Shown here piece by piece: positions 43,565-51,750 of a DNA stretch of 64,000 nt. This stretch comes from Siphonobacter sp. BAB-5405 (lineage in GTDB: Bacteria > Bacteroidota > Bacteroidia > Cytophagales > Spirosomataceae), in NCBI RefSeq assembly GCF_002872335.1, contig NZ_NJAG01000001.1, positions 62,001 to 126,000 on the forward strand, given 5' to 3'. Position 1 is the first letter of the stretch. Each line of letters opens with the position of its first letter. Under the pieces are notes generated by a model, which saw only the letters and a list, made by a program, of their open reading frames with translations, searched no databases and had not been told where the DNA came from. Position numbers and translations under genes: made by a program.

Positions 43565-43637
43565 GGGAAATCGGTACAAAAAGCTAAAGTTATACAGGGA
43601 TCACGTGACAAAACCTGTCATTTGAACGTTTACCCCG

Positions 43638-43645
43638 TACTTTTG
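43638..43645 (+). promoter_or_regulatory. -7 box (TACTTTTG) upstream of tsaD
   Basis: This TAnnTTTG match lies 61 nt before the tsaD ATG. A TTTG at 43621 is only 13 nt upstream, shorter than usual, so support is moderate. Confidence 0.4.
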
Positions 43646-43706
43646 TTGACTAAATACTTATTTAAAATTACAAACCACCCCGCTTGTTCGGGTCGTTTCG
43701 CTCTCT

Positions 43707-44705
43707 ATGGTCTTACTCGCCATTGAATCTTCCTGCGATGAAAGTTCAGCTGCCGTACTGATTGATGGTCAGGTTCGTTCGAACGTCGTTGCTACGCAAT
43801 TAATTCACCAGCAATACGGCGGTGTAGTACCGGAGTTGGCTTCACGGGCTCACCAGCAACACATTGTCTCAGTCGTAACCGAAGCTCTAACGCGGGCCGA
43901 AGTTACAAAAAATGACCTGAACGTCATTGCTTTTACCCGTGGTCCGGGATTACTGGGTGCCCTCTTGGTAGGTACCTCCTTTGCCAAATCACTGGCTCTG
44001 GGACTAAACATTCCGCTGGTCGATGTGCATCACATGCAGGCCCACGTACTGGCTCATTTTCTGCAAGATCCGCACCCTTCATTTCCTTTTTTGTGTCTGA
44101 CCGTATCGGGTGGACATACGCAGATTGTCCTCATTCGGGATTACCTGGACATGGAAGTCATCGGCGAAACCCAGGATGATGCGGTCGGCGAAGCCTTCGA
44201 CAAAACGGCCAAACTGCTGAATCTGCCCTACCCCGGCGGCCCTTTGATTGACAAATACGCTCAAACGGGTAATCCTGACCGCTTTGCTTTACCCGACGTA
44301 GATACACCCGGCCTGAATTATTCCTTCTCGGGTATCAAAACGGCCATCCTGTATTTTCTTAGGAAAGAAACGGCTCAGAATCCGAACTTCATCGAAGAAA
44401 ACCTGGCCGATATTTGTGCCTCCGTACAGGCCACGCTCATCCGAATCTTACTGACCAAACTAAAACGGGCCGCCCGCGAAACCGGCATTAAGGAAATTGC
44501 CATTGCCGGTGGTGTTTCGGCGAACTCGGGTTTACGCAGGGAATTGCAGCAAACGGGAGAGAAACTCGGCTGGAACGTGTACATTCCTAACTTCGAGTAC
44601 TGCACCGATAATGCGGCTATGATTGGTATGGCCGGGCATTATAAGGCGTTACGGGGCGAGTTTTGCCCGCAGACCGTATCTCCGCTGCCCCGGATGGAAT
44701 GGTAA
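43707..44705 (+). CDS. tsaD: tRNA N6-adenosine threonylcarbamoyltransferase TsaD
   Basis: The 332-aa ASKHA-fold protein starts MVLLAIESSCDESSAAVLID. It carries the metal-binding pair His109 and His113 in HHMQAH, then LTVSGGHTQIVL, GEAFDKTAKLL and the C-terminal AIAGGVSANSGLR and CTDNAAMIG motifs. It transfers the threonylcarbamoyl group to A37 of ANN-decoding tRNAs in the cytosol, in a complex with TsaB and with TsaE (encoded at 35242-35667). It is divergent from tamB and converges on the ArsC-like gene, with only 2 nt between the two stops. The start is well defined by the conserved N-terminus. Confidence 0.97.
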   Translation: MVLLAIESSCDESSAAVLIDGQVRSNVVATQLIHQQYGGVVPELASRAHQQHIVSVVTEALTRAEVTKNDLNVIAFTRGPGLLGALLVGTSFAKSLALGLNIPLVDVHHMQAHVLAHFLQDPHPSFPFLCLTVSGGHTQIVLIRDYLDMEVIGETQDDAVGEAFDKTAKLLNLPYPGGPLIDKYAQTGNPDRFALPDVDTPGLNYSFSGIKTAILYFLRKETAQNPNFIEENLADICASVQATLIRILLTKLKRAARETGIKEIAIAGGVSANSGLRRELQQTGEKLGWNVYIPNFEYCTDNAAMIGMAGHYKALRGEFCPQTVSPLPRMEW

Positions 44706-44707
44706 AC

Positions 44708-45046
44708 CTATTTAAAGGTAGTTTCGTAAACGTCCGGTTTGAAACCCAGAGCCACGATTTTCCCTTCGGCTTCAATCAAGGGGCGACGAATTACGGATGG
44801 TTTTTCCAGCATCAGAGCAATCGCCGATTCCTGATCGGCTGGCTTTTCGGCGAGTTGTTTCCACGTAGTTCCGGCTTTATTGACCAGTTCTTCCCAGGAC
44901 TTTTGCGTGAGCCAGCGTTCAATCGTTTCCCGCGTAATACCCTGTTTTTTGTAATCGTGGAACTGGTAGGTAATGGCATGATCGGCCAACCATACGCGGG
45001 CCTTTTTCACGGTATCACAATTGGGAATGGCGTATAACGTATACAT
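44708..45046 (-). CDS. ArsC/Spx family reductase-like protein (YffB type)
   Basis: The 112-aa thioredoxin-fold protein starts MYTLYAIPNCDTVKKARVWL, with the single conserved active Cys10. The helical region ITRETIERWLTQKSWEELVN and the tail LEKPSVIRRPLIEAEGKIVA (cis-Pro and Arg region) fit the ArsC/Spx/YffB family. YffB-like members are glutathione- or thiol-linked reductases, not true arsenate reductases, and the Cys-Asp-Thr motif fits YffB best. It is cytosolic. It converges on tsaD with 2 nt between stops. Upstream on the same strand are the terminator and the 37-aa gene, so it likely has its own promoter. Redox role inferred from family only. Confidence 0.88.
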   Translation of the reverse strand: MYTLYAIPNCDTVKKARVWLADHAITYQFHDYKKQGITRETIERWLTQKSWEELVNKAGTTWKQLAEKPADQESAIALMLEKPSVIRRPLIEAEGKIVALGFKPDVYETTFK

Positions 45047-45078
45047 TGTTTTCTGAGGATCAAGTCAGGTTTATACTA

Positions 45079-45107
45079 AAAAGAGCGGCCCGTAAGGCCG
45101 CTCTTTT
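45079..45107 (-). terminator. Terminator of the 37-aa membrane protein gene
   Basis: A perfect 12-bp stem AAAAGAGCGGCC and complement (45079-45090 / 45096-45107) with a 5-nt loop lies 17 nt past the small gene stop. The A/T flanks allow use from either side. Confidence 0.88.
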
Positions 45108-45124
45108 CTTAAGGTTTGGTATTC

Positions 45125-45238
45125 CTACTTGCGAGGTTCCCGCTTCTCCAGGTATGCTCCAATGTAGAAAGACGTGGCCATCAGCAATACAAAAAACGCG
45201 ATGGGTACAAAAGTGGGCAGAGGAATATTCAGTAACAT
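45125..45238 (-). CDS. 37-aa single-span membrane protein
   Basis: The ATG at 45238 opens a frame ending with TAG at 45127-45125. The product starts MLLNIPLPTFVPIAFFVLLM, continues with the rest of one transmembrane helix (ATSFYIGAYL), and ends in a charged tail EKREPRK. Positive-inside reading places the C-terminus in the cytosol. A -7-like box (TACTTTTG on the minus strand, 45285-45278) lies 39 nt upstream and a strong terminator 17 nt downstream, so this looks like a self-contained short transcript. I recognise no family. Small single-span proteins often regulate a larger membrane complex, but no partner is indicated here. Confidence 0.65.
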   Translation of the reverse strand: MLLNIPLPTFVPIAFFVLLMATSFYIGAYLEKREPRK

Positions 45239-45310
45239 ATGCGTATGTGTTATCTAGTGTTTCGAAAGCAATGATCACAAAAGTAAGCCACAAAGCTTAA
45301 ACTCTAAAGT

Positions 45311-46444
45311 TTACAGGACGCCTTTTGTACTGGGCAGATTATTAAGCTCCCGGATTTCCCGCCGTACGGCCATCTTGATCGCTTTGGCCCAGGCCTTGAA
45401 AATAGCCTCAATTTTATGGTGCTCGTTGTCGCCTTCAACCTTGATATTCAGATTAGTAAGTGAAGTATCGGTAAAGGACTTGAAGAAGTGATGGAAGAGT
45501 TCCGTGGGCATATCGCCAATTTTCTCCCGTTTGAAAGTAGCATCCCATACCAGCCACGGGCGACCCGAAAAATCAATTGCTACCTGAGCCAGTGCTTCGT
45601 CCATAGGTAACAGGAAACCGTAACGGGCAATGCCCCGTTTATCGCCCAGGGATTTGCGGAACGCTTCACCCAGGGCCAGTGCCGTATCTTCGATGGTATG
45701 GTGTTCGTCAATGTGCAGGTCACCGTTGACTTTAATGGTCAGATCCAAACCGCCGTGTTTGGCCAGTTGATCGAGCATGTGATCAAAAAAGCCGAGTCCC
45801 GTCTGAATGTTGGCCTTACCCGTACCATCCAGATTGAGTTCAACAAAAATCTGGGTTTCTTTCGTATCCCGCTGTACCTGTCCGATGCGGTCAGCCAGCC
45901 GTACTTTGCGGTAAATTTCATCCCAGTCGGGCGTAATCAGAGCTACATAGGGCTCCAGTTCCGGCGTAAGCAGGCCGCGTTCCGATTCTTTATTACCGGG
46001 TTCTACCAAAATAGCTTTCGCGTTCAGGTTTTTCGCCAGCCGTATGTCCGTCAGCCGGTCGCCAATCACGAAACTGTTGGCCAGATCGTAACTCCCGTCC
46101 AGGTACTGCGTGAGCAGGCCAGTACCTGGTTTACGCGTCGGCAGGTTTTGTTCCGGAAACGAGCGGTCAATGTGAACGGCGGAGAAGACGACTCCTTCGT
46201 TTTCCAGCGTTTGCAGCATTTTATTCTGCGTCGGCCAGAACGTATCTTCGGGAAAGGAATCCGTACCTAATCCGTCCTGGTTGGTTACCATCACCAGTTC
46301 GTAATCGGTTTCTTCGGCTATTTTACGTAACGCGGAGATGGCTTTGGGCAGAAACTCCAGTTTTTCGAGGGAATCAATCTGAAAATCGGTCTGGGGTTCT
46401 ACGATCAACGTTCCGTCCCGATCAATAAATAAGGCTTTTTTCAT
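45311..46444 (-). CDS. hisB: Bifunctional histidinol-phosphatase / imidazoleglycerol-phosphate dehydratase
   Basis: The protein is 377 aa, the length of E. coli-type HisB fusions. Residues 1-~165 are a HAD phosphatase ([11 protein letters not shown], with Asp8 and Asp10; [26 protein letters not shown]). Residues ~185-377 are IGP dehydratase with the manganese-binding motifs [23 protein letters not shown] and DNEHHKIEA. It catalyses the sixth and eighth steps of histidine synthesis in the cytosol. No other his gene is in the window. The fusion is known from enterobacteria and from Bacteroidota. The start ATG sits at the conserved [12 protein letters not shown]-terminus. Confidence 0.96.
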   Translation of the reverse strand: MKKALFIDRDGTLIVEPQTDFQIDSLEKLEFLPKAISALRKIAEETDYELVMVTNQDGLGTDSFPEDTFWPTQNKMLQTLENEGVVFSAVHIDRSFPEQNLPTRKPGTGLLTQYLDGSYDLANSFVIGDRLTDIRLAKNLNAKAILVEPGNKESERGLLTPELEPYVALITPDWDEIYRKVRLADRIGQVQRDTKETQIFVELNLDGTGKANIQTGLGFFDHMLDQLAKHGGLDLTIKVNGDLHIDEHHTIEDTALALGEAFRKSLGDKRGIARYGFLLPMDEALAQVAIDFSGRPWLVWDATFKREKIGDMPTELFHHFFKSFTDTSLTNLNIKVEGDNEHHKIEAIFKAWAKAIKMAVRREIRELNNLPSTKGVL

Positions 46445-46941
46445 GCACGCGATTTTGCCACAAATTTGTAGCCGAAACAGCTAATTACCCACACGTTCCC
46501 GCCAGTATTTCATTCCCAGGGGTTGCAAGGGCCATGGAACCCTTTTGAAGGAAGCCCGGATTTTGATCTAAATCATGGAAAAAGTAAAGTGAATGGTATA
46601 TTTCTTTGATTATACTGAACATTTCCCCTACATAGTACAATTTACTTGCAGACCTGAACTCTTTCAGCGTATTTTGCATTGTATTTCTAGCGGCAGGGAA
46701 ACATCTGCTTGCTGAAAAGGCCTCCCGTCTGCCTTGCTCTGATTTGGTTCGCGTGCCGAACCCTCCTTTGTAGCTCACACTTTGGTCATCAGAAGCCCGA
46801 CGGATGTGTAGGCATCGTTGTGGTTTATTTTACATCATTTAAAACCGACTGTACCGCAAACTTCTGTTTGTGAGGTCTTCGGAAACAGGCCCTGCCTGTA
46901 GATGACCGGAGCACAAGGAACTCTTGTGGTATTATTAATTC
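46445..46941 (+). other. Long non-coding spacer/leader of the DEAD-box helicase gene
   Basis: These 497 nt hold no convincing gene. Just before the helicase ATG lie two small hairpins in a row: ACAGGC-CCT-GCCTGT (46885-46899) and CACAAG-GAACT-CTTGTG (46912-46928), the latter ending 13 nt before the start codon. Cold-induced helicase genes in other bacteria often have long structured leaders, so a regulatory 5' UTR is a fair guess. No clear -7 box was found. Confidence 0.4.
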
Positions 46942-48678
46942 ATGGAGAATCAAATTTTATTTGCTGACCTCGGTCTTTCTGACGAGGTGATGCAAGCCGT
47001 CACGGAAATGGGTTTCGTGGCACCCTCGCCTATTCAGGCCGAGTCTATTCCTCATCTGCTGGAAGGCCGTGACGTCATTGGCCAAGCTCAAACCGGTACC
47101 GGTAAAACAGCTGCTTTCGGTATTCCTTTAATCGACATTATTGATCCGAACGAGAAAGTCGTTCAATCCCTGATTCTGTGCCCTACGCGTGAATTAGCCG
47201 TACAAGTTTCTGAAGAACTTCGTCGCTTGGCTAAATTCAAAAGAGGCGTTTGGATTACGGCTATTTACGGTGGCGATAGCTACGAGCGTCAGAACCGCGA
47301 TTTACGCAAAGGCTGCCAGATCGTAGTAGGTACGCCGGGTCGGGTAATGGATCACATCGAACGTGGTTCCCTGCGTCTGGATCATGTGAAATACATGGTA
47401 CTGGATGAGGCGGATGAAATGCTGGACATGGGCTTCCGGGAAGACATTGAAAGTGTACTGGCTGACTGCCCTGAAGATCGCCAAACGGTCTTCTTCTCAG
47501 CTACGATGCCGAAACCAATTATGGATCTGACCAAACGATATCAGAAAAACCCACAGTTGGTAAAAGTTACGAAAAACGAAGTTACGAACGCCAATATCGA
47601 ACAAAGCTGGTACGCGGTGCGTCCCGATGCAAAGTTCGAAGCCATGTGCCGTCTGATCGACTTCCACCAGATCAAATTGATGCTGGTGTTTAGTAATCAG
47701 AAAGCTCGGGTCGATGAAATCGTTGAGCAATTCCAGATGCGTGGTTACGCAGCAGAAGGTCTGCACGGCGATATGCGTCAGGCGGCCCGTACGCAGGTAA
47801 TGAGCAAATTCCGCGGCGGTACTACGCAAATTCTGGTTGCTACCGACGTAGCTGCCCGTGGTATTGACGTAGACGACGTAGAAGCCGTTTTCAACTACGA
47901 TGTACCGATGGATTCGGAATACTACGTACACCGGATTGGTCGTACGGGTCGTGCTGGTAAGTCAGGTAAAGCCTTTACACTGGCTGCTGGAGCGGAAAAA
48001 TACCGTATCCGTGACATTCAGAACTATACGAAAGTAGAAATTACGCGGGGTAAGTTGCCCACGTTCGCGGATGTTTTCGCGATCAAGAAAACTCGTTTCA
48101 TTGAACGCGTACAGCAAACCATCGAAGAAGGTACGTCTGAATTTTACGCCGATGTACTGAGCACGCTGGAAGAAGCCGGATATGAGCCTACAGCCATCGT
48201 TTCTGCCTTAGCTCAACTTAACCTGGGTGGTGTAAAAACGACTGAGGATAATCTGGAAGAACAACCCCGTAACAAATTCGAAGGCCGTGATGCACGCGGT
48301 GGAGACCGCAATGGTCGCTTCGGAGATCGTCGCGGTAATGAGCGTTTCGGTGACCGCAAAGGAAGCTTCGGCGAACGTAACGGAAACACCCGTGACCGTG
48401 TGGATCGTGAAGGCAAACCCTTCCGCCGTGGTGCCGATGCCGGAATGGTTCGTCTGTTCATCAACATCGGTAAGAATTTCAAAATTACGCCTAGCCACAT
48501 TGTAGGAGCCATTACGGGCGAAACCGGTCTGCCCGGTAAAGTCATCGGCCAGATCGACTTGTTCGATAGCTACTCTTTCGTGGACGTTCCTAAAGAACAC
48601 CAACAAACGATCCTGAGTGCTCTCGATGGCAATACCATTAAAGGCAAACGGGTGAATGTGGAAGTGGCGAAAGGATAA
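46942..48678 (+). CDS. DEAD/DEAH box RNA helicase (DeaD/CsdA type)
   Basis: The protein is 578 aa. RecA-like domain 1 has the Q motif region (MGFVAPSPIQAESIP), Walker A AQTGTGKT at residues 49-56, PTRELAVQV, DEAD at 155-158 and SATMP. Domain 2 (~225-370) has the ATDVAARGIDVDDVEAVFNY and HRIGRTGRAGKSG motifs. A Gly/Arg/Asp-rich linker (~430-490; repeats of the GDR type) precedes a C-terminal DbpA/CsdA RNA-binding domain (~485-575: RLFINIGKNFKITPSHIVGA). It unwinds RNA, typically during ribosome assembly and in the cold. It has a long hairpin-rich leader and a strong terminator, so it is a single-gene unit. Confidence 0.95.
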   Translation: MENQILFADLGLSDEVMQAVTEMGFVAPSPIQAESIPHLLEGRDVIGQAQTGTGKTAAFGIPLIDIIDPNEKVVQSLILCPTRELAVQVSEELRRLAKFKRGVWITAIYGGDSYERQNRDLRKGCQIVVGTPGRVMDHIERGSLRLDHVKYMVLDEADEMLDMGFREDIESVLADCPEDRQTVFFSATMPKPIMDLTKRYQKNPQLVKVTKNEVTNANIEQSWYAVRPDAKFEAMCRLIDFHQIKLMLVFSNQKARVDEIVEQFQMRGYAAEGLHGDMRQAARTQVMSKFRGGTTQILVATDVAARGIDVDDVEAVFNYDVPMDSEYYVHRIGRTGRAGKSGKAFTLAAGAEKYRIRDIQNYTKVEITRGKLPTFADVFAIKKTRFIERVQQTIEEGTSEFYADVLSTLEEAGYEPTAIVSALAQLNLGGVKTTEDNLEEQPRNKFEGRDARGGDRNGRFGDRRGNERFGDRKGSFGERNGNTRDRVDREGKPFRRGADAGMVRLFINIGKNFKITPSHIVGAITGETGLPGKVIGQIDLFDSYSFVDVPKEHQQTILSALDGNTIKGKRVNVEVAKG

Positions 48679-48696
48679 GTTTAGTTGTCAGTTTCT

Positions 48697-48910
48697 AGTG
48701 TACTGTTTTCAGTTTTAACTTGACAACTTGAAATAAAAAAGCCTCTGTGACGAATCGTTGCAGAGGCTTTTTTCATGTTTAAAAATTGCTTGCTTCTCGC
48801 TTAATTAGTCAATGAATATTATTTACAAAATATTAAAACATTGATTTTCAATACTATATAAGCTTAAAGGTTTTTAAAAACTGTAAATAGCAAACTGAAA
48901 ACTGTACACT
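48697..48910. repeat. Paired-arm inverted element enclosing the helicase terminator
   Basis: Segments 48697-48715 and 48892-48910 are 19-nt inverted copies with 18 matches (AGTGTACTGTTTTCAG type words). They share the AGTTTTCAGT/ACTGT word set with elements at 36162-36287 and 63380-63466. Between the arms lie the Rho-independent terminator and ~115 nt of AT-rich sequence. The 318-nt spacer 48679-48996 holds no gene. Confidence 0.75.
48735..48773 (+). terminator. Rho-independent terminator of the helicase gene
   Basis: A 13-bp perfect stem (48735-48747 / 48761-48773) has a GCCTCTG core and A6/T6 flanks, 57 nt after the stop codon. Confidence 0.93.
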
Positions 48911-48996
48911 CCCCTGTTAAAGAAAGTTAAGGCTTTAAACGTGCGTTGAGGTATTTGTTCTTAGTCCTGAATTTGAACAAAAAACGAAAGAACACC

Positions 48997-49413
48997 ATGA
49001 AAACCTCCTTTTTCTCCAAAGCCTTTTTTGTCGCCGCTACGCTAATGATTGGTACTGCTGCCTGCACGCAGGCCCAGCCCTACGGACGTTACGATGATCG
49101 GTATGATCGTCGCGATCGGGATCGTTACGAAGATCGCCGCTATAACAACCGGGGACGCTTTAATCCTGAATTTCGGCAGCAACAACAAAATAGAAGAATC
49201 GATCAGGGTATCCGATCAGGGCAATTAACCCGCCGGGAAGTACGGGATCTAAAACGCTTGCAATCGCAAACGGATCGGGCTATTTACGCAGCTCGCTCCA
49301 ACGGATATACTTCCCCCCGCGAACGAGTCCTCATTAGTGACTTACAAGATCGAATCGACCGGGCCATTACCTGGGAAAGACGCGATGGCCAGGGATACCC
49401 GAACCGCTGGTAA
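48997..49413 (+). CDS. Secreted Arg/Asp-rich hypothetical protein
   Basis: The protein is 138 aa from the ATG at 48997; an upstream in-frame part lacks signal character. The signal peptide (SFFSKAFFVAATLMIGTAAC) could be cut by signal peptidase I near TQAQ or possibly be lipid-modified at the Cys, though the lipobox is weak. A low-complexity tract of Arg, Asp and Tyr follows (YDDRYDRRDRDRYEDRRYNN). The C-terminal half has the pattern RRIDQGIRSGQLTRREVRDL and DLQDRIDRAI, which resembles a helix-pair motif seen in many envelope proteins of Bacteroidota and Proteobacteria. Function unknown. It has its own terminator at 49501-49534 and lies 318 nt after the helicase. Confidence 0.72.
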   Translation: MKTSFFSKAFFVAATLMIGTAACTQAQPYGRYDDRYDRRDRDRYEDRRYNNRGRFNPEFRQQQQNRRIDQGIRSGQLTRREVRDLKRLQSQTDRAIYAARSNGYTSPRERVLISDLQDRIDRAITWERRDGQGYPNRW

Positions 49414-49500
49414 AATATTGGGAGCCCTGGGGACGTGTGATTGGATAGAAGGGATATGGCTTCCTTTTAAATTCGAGTGATTGGTTTGACAGGTGAGCGG

Positions 49501-49534
49501 AGTGGTCGGTGAATTTTCGCCGACCACTTTTTTG
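49501..49534 (+). terminator. Rho-independent terminator
   Basis: A perfect 9-bp stem AGTGGTCGG/CCGACCACT (49501-49509 / 49520-49528) is followed directly by T6, 88 nt after the stop of the Arg/Asp-rich protein. Confidence 0.9.
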
Positions 49535-49630
49535 TTTTATCCTCCCGAGAAGCAGGCAGGATACTTCCCCACATAAGTCTTATTCTCTAATAAAACCCCA
49601 AAATGTAGACATTCCTACCCGATCTGTTAA

Positions 49631-49669
49631 AAGCCCCCGGGCCTCTTAGAGGGCTTGGCACTTTTTTTT
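49631..49669 (+). terminator. Terminator-like hairpin in the leader region of the barrel protein gene
   Basis: AAGCCC (49631-49636) and GGGCTT (49651-49656) close a loop that contains CCTC-TTA-GAGG pairing. A T8 run follows at 49662-49669. It ends 43 nt before the ATG at 49712 and is a second hairpin after the one at 49501, so it may act as an attenuator for the following gene. Confidence 0.5.
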
Positions 49670-49711
49670 GATGATGATGTACGGATTAATTACCTAAACA
49701 ACATTATCTCC

Positions 49712-50326
49712 ATGAAAGCAATTCGTTTATATGCAAGTTTGGCTCTGGTAGCCGTACTGGCTTCCTTCAGCTTTAACTCATTTGGACAAGTAGGTTTTAC
49801 TTTACACGGAACAGCTGCGGCTCCTAACCTGGACAATGCAGAAGTTAAACCAGGTGTGGGTGCTGGTTTGAAAGTGTTCCTTGGCCCCAATGTAGCCGTA
49901 GGTGCTGCCGCCAAGTACATTGCCATCTCCTACGATTATAACCAGAACGTAGGTAACAATCTGGAAAACCGTGGATCACTGGTGCCTCTGACGGGTACTC
50001 TGGACATCTTCCTGACCAGCGGTGTGGTTCGTCCTTACATTGGAGCAGAAGCAGGTGCTTACTTACGCACGACGAAAGTAAACCTGGCTGGAAGCGAAAT
50101 TTACAAGTCTACTGATACCCGCTTCGGAGCGGCTCCTAAACTGGGTCTGGCTTTCGCACTGGGTGGCGTAGGTTTGTTTGCTGAAGGTAGCTACAATTTC
50201 ATCTTTGGTAGCAAAGACGGAAGTGCCAGCACTGGTACCGTAAACAACATTCGTTGGGAAAACCCCAGCAAACTTTGGGCAGTTAACGTAGGTGTTACCT
50301 TTGGTTTCCCCCGTACAAACAACTAA
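49712..50326 (+). CDS. Outer membrane beta-barrel protein (OmpA/OmpW-like fold)
   Basis: The protein is 204 aa from the ATG at 49712. The signal peptide (MKAIRLYASLALVAVLASFS, cut after SFGQ) is followed by a small barrel of about eight strands with alternating hydrophobic residues (GVGAGLKVFLGPNVAVGAAA; YIGAEAGAYLRTTKVNLAG; GLFAEGSYNFIFGSK). It ends in a strand with the terminal pattern WAVNVGVTFGF. It fits the porin-like or OmpW-like outer membrane barrel families annotated in Bacteroidota as outer membrane beta-barrel protein. Codon use is strongly biased (CTG, GGT, GTA), suggesting high expression. No partner gene is adjacent; the methyltransferase on the other strand converges on it. Confidence 0.82.
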   Translation: MKAIRLYASLALVAVLASFSFNSFGQVGFTLHGTAAAPNLDNAEVKPGVGAGLKVFLGPNVAVGAAAKYIAISYDYNQNVGNNLENRGSLVPLTGTLDIFLTSGVVRPYIGAEAGAYLRTTKVNLAGSEIYKSTDTRFGAAPKLGLAFALGGVGLFAEGSYNFIFGSKDGSASTGTVNNIRWENPSKLWAVNVGVTFGFPRTNN

Positions 50327-50343
50327 GTAGCCCGTTTCACCCC

Positions 50344-51108
50344 TTAGAAACGAAGGACAAAATGCTGGGTTGGTTGTTTCTTTCGAAAGAAAACCAAGCC
50401 CACAAAAAACAAGTCGATCGTTACTGTGACACTTGGATGAGCCTGGATTTCGGTCCAGGCTTTTTCCATTTCCTTGGACCAGTGAATATCGTCAAAGACA
50501 AAAACACTATCGGCATGAGCCTTACGCAGGCAGGTCTCAAAGTACCGAACGGTGGGCTCATACCGATGATTGGCGTCGAAAAAAGCAAAATCAATTTGGG
50601 TAACCTGCTCGACTTGGGCTTTCAGTGTTTCATCCAGATTTCCCGTTACAATCGTTACCTGAGAAGCCGACTGTAAATTACCAGCGGCCACGCGGGCGGT
50701 TTCCGGGCAGCCCTCGAAGCTATAAATTTTACTTTGGGGAGCAGCTTTCGCTTCGTACAAAGTAGTGATACCCAACGATGTTCCCAGATCAAAAATGACC
50801 TCGGGCTGAAAGTGGGCAATGAGGCGATAGAGTAACTGAGAAAATTTAGGCGTTTTCTGAGCATTCCTGGCAATAGTCGAAATTTTACGCCTTGGAGCAT
50901 TAGTACGGCGGGAGCCGGCTCCGTAATCCACAATTTCAATTTCATCCGTCCGAGCTTTCATGGCTGCACGAATGCGTTCAATCTCTTCAAAGACCGGCTG
51001 CTTTTCCCGGGAGCGAATCACTTGGGTATATAAATCAAAAACGAACGGTGAATGCAAGCCATGTTCGTTTCCGGCGGTAAACAGGTACCGAAGGTAAGAA
51101 GCAATCAA
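50344..51108 (-). CDS. Class I SAM-dependent methyltransferase, non-ATG start
   Basis: The 254-aa protein has a Rossmann methyltransferase core: the SAM-binding motif VIFDLGTSLGITTLYEA, an acidic strand end (KIYSFEGCPE), and DFAFFDANHRYEPTVRYFE and FVFDDIHWSKEM later. These are features of the O-methyltransferase-like MTase_24 group. The conserved start YLRYLFTAGNEHGLHSPFVF requires initiation at TTG (51108) or the ATT just before it. The first ATG in frame is at residue 49 and would remove that segment, so a TTG start is the best reading. Substrate unknown, cytosolic. It converges on the barrel gene with 17 nt between, and lies 89 nt downstream of apaG. Confidence 0.85.
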   Translation of the reverse strand: MIASYLRYLFTAGNEHGLHSPFVFDLYTQVIRSREKQPVFEEIERIRAAMKARTDEIEIVDYGAGSRRTNAPRRKISTIARNAQKTPKFSQLLYRLIAHFQPEVIFDLGTSLGITTLYEAKAAPQSKIYSFEGCPETARVAAGNLQSASQVTIVTGNLDETLKAQVEQVTQIDFAFFDANHRYEPTVRYFETCLRKAHADSVFVFDDIHWSKEMEKAWTEIQAHPSVTVTIDLFFVGLVFFRKKQPTQHFVLRF

Positions 51109-51197
51109 AATGGTTCTTGCTTGTCGCGGTCGGATCTCCTTCGCTCAAAGCTTCAATTAAAAGTGGTACGAAACGTAAAACGGGCTATTCGTAAAGA

Positions 51198-51584
51198 CTA
51201 GTTTAGCTTATACGGTACGATCAACAGGAATTCCGGAATCTGAACCAGAAACTCGCGACCGTCGTACATGCGTTCCATCAGGTAACTACCCGCCATTTTG
51301 CCCATGGTGGTTTGCAGGTTACTACCGGATACATACTCATGCACTTGTCCGGGTTCGAGAACGGGTTGCTGGCCAATAACGCCTTCCCCCTCTACTTCGC
51401 GGGTTACACCATTGGAATCATAAATGAACCAATGCCGGCGACGCAGCCGAATCGTGTGATCGGACTGGTTTTCGATACGTACGCGATACGTAAATACAAA
51501 ATGCTGCAGGGAAGCATTGGAATGATCGGAAATGAATTCCGTAATCACACTAACTTTGATGCCTTCCGTGATGGCCGTTACCAT
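51198..51584 (-). CDS. apaG: ApaG domain protein (Co2+/Mg2+ efflux-associated)
   Basis: The 128-aa protein matches ApaG along its full length: FVFTYRVRIENQSDHTIRLR, RRHWFIYDSNG, then VEGEGVIGQQPVLEPGQVHE and GSYLMERMYDG near the C-terminus. It is an immunoglobulin-like beta-sandwich. The family has been linked to Co2+ resistance and Mg2+ efflux in Salmonella, but the biochemical role is unsettled; the same fold is used in F-box proteins. It is cytosolic. The gene stands between the methyltransferase (same strand) and ung (opposite, divergent). The start gives the usual MVTAITEGIKVSV N-terminus. Confidence 0.93.
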   Translation of the reverse strand: MVTAITEGIKVSVITEFISDHSNASLQHFVFTYRVRIENQSDHTIRLRRRHWFIYDSNGVTREVEGEGVIGQQPVLEPGQVHEYVSGSNLQTTMGKMAGSYLMERMYDGREFLVQIPEFLLIVPYKLN

Positions 51585-51750
51585 AATCGTGTCCTTGTTT
51601 GACGAAACTGCTGAAAGCTAATCAAATCGAAATTAACCGTCAGCAAGATACGGGGCAAATCCTGGAATTGATTTTTATATTTTTTAATCCCGGGGTATTC
51701 TTGCTTACGCGTTGAGTATCCTAGCTTCGACTTCTCTAATTAACTGCCGT

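Noticed and set aside
46485-46778. A 97-codon minus-strand frame upstream of the DEAD-box gene
   Set aside because: The protein has no recognisable pattern, codon use is unlike the neighbours, and it lies across the likely leader of the helicase gene.
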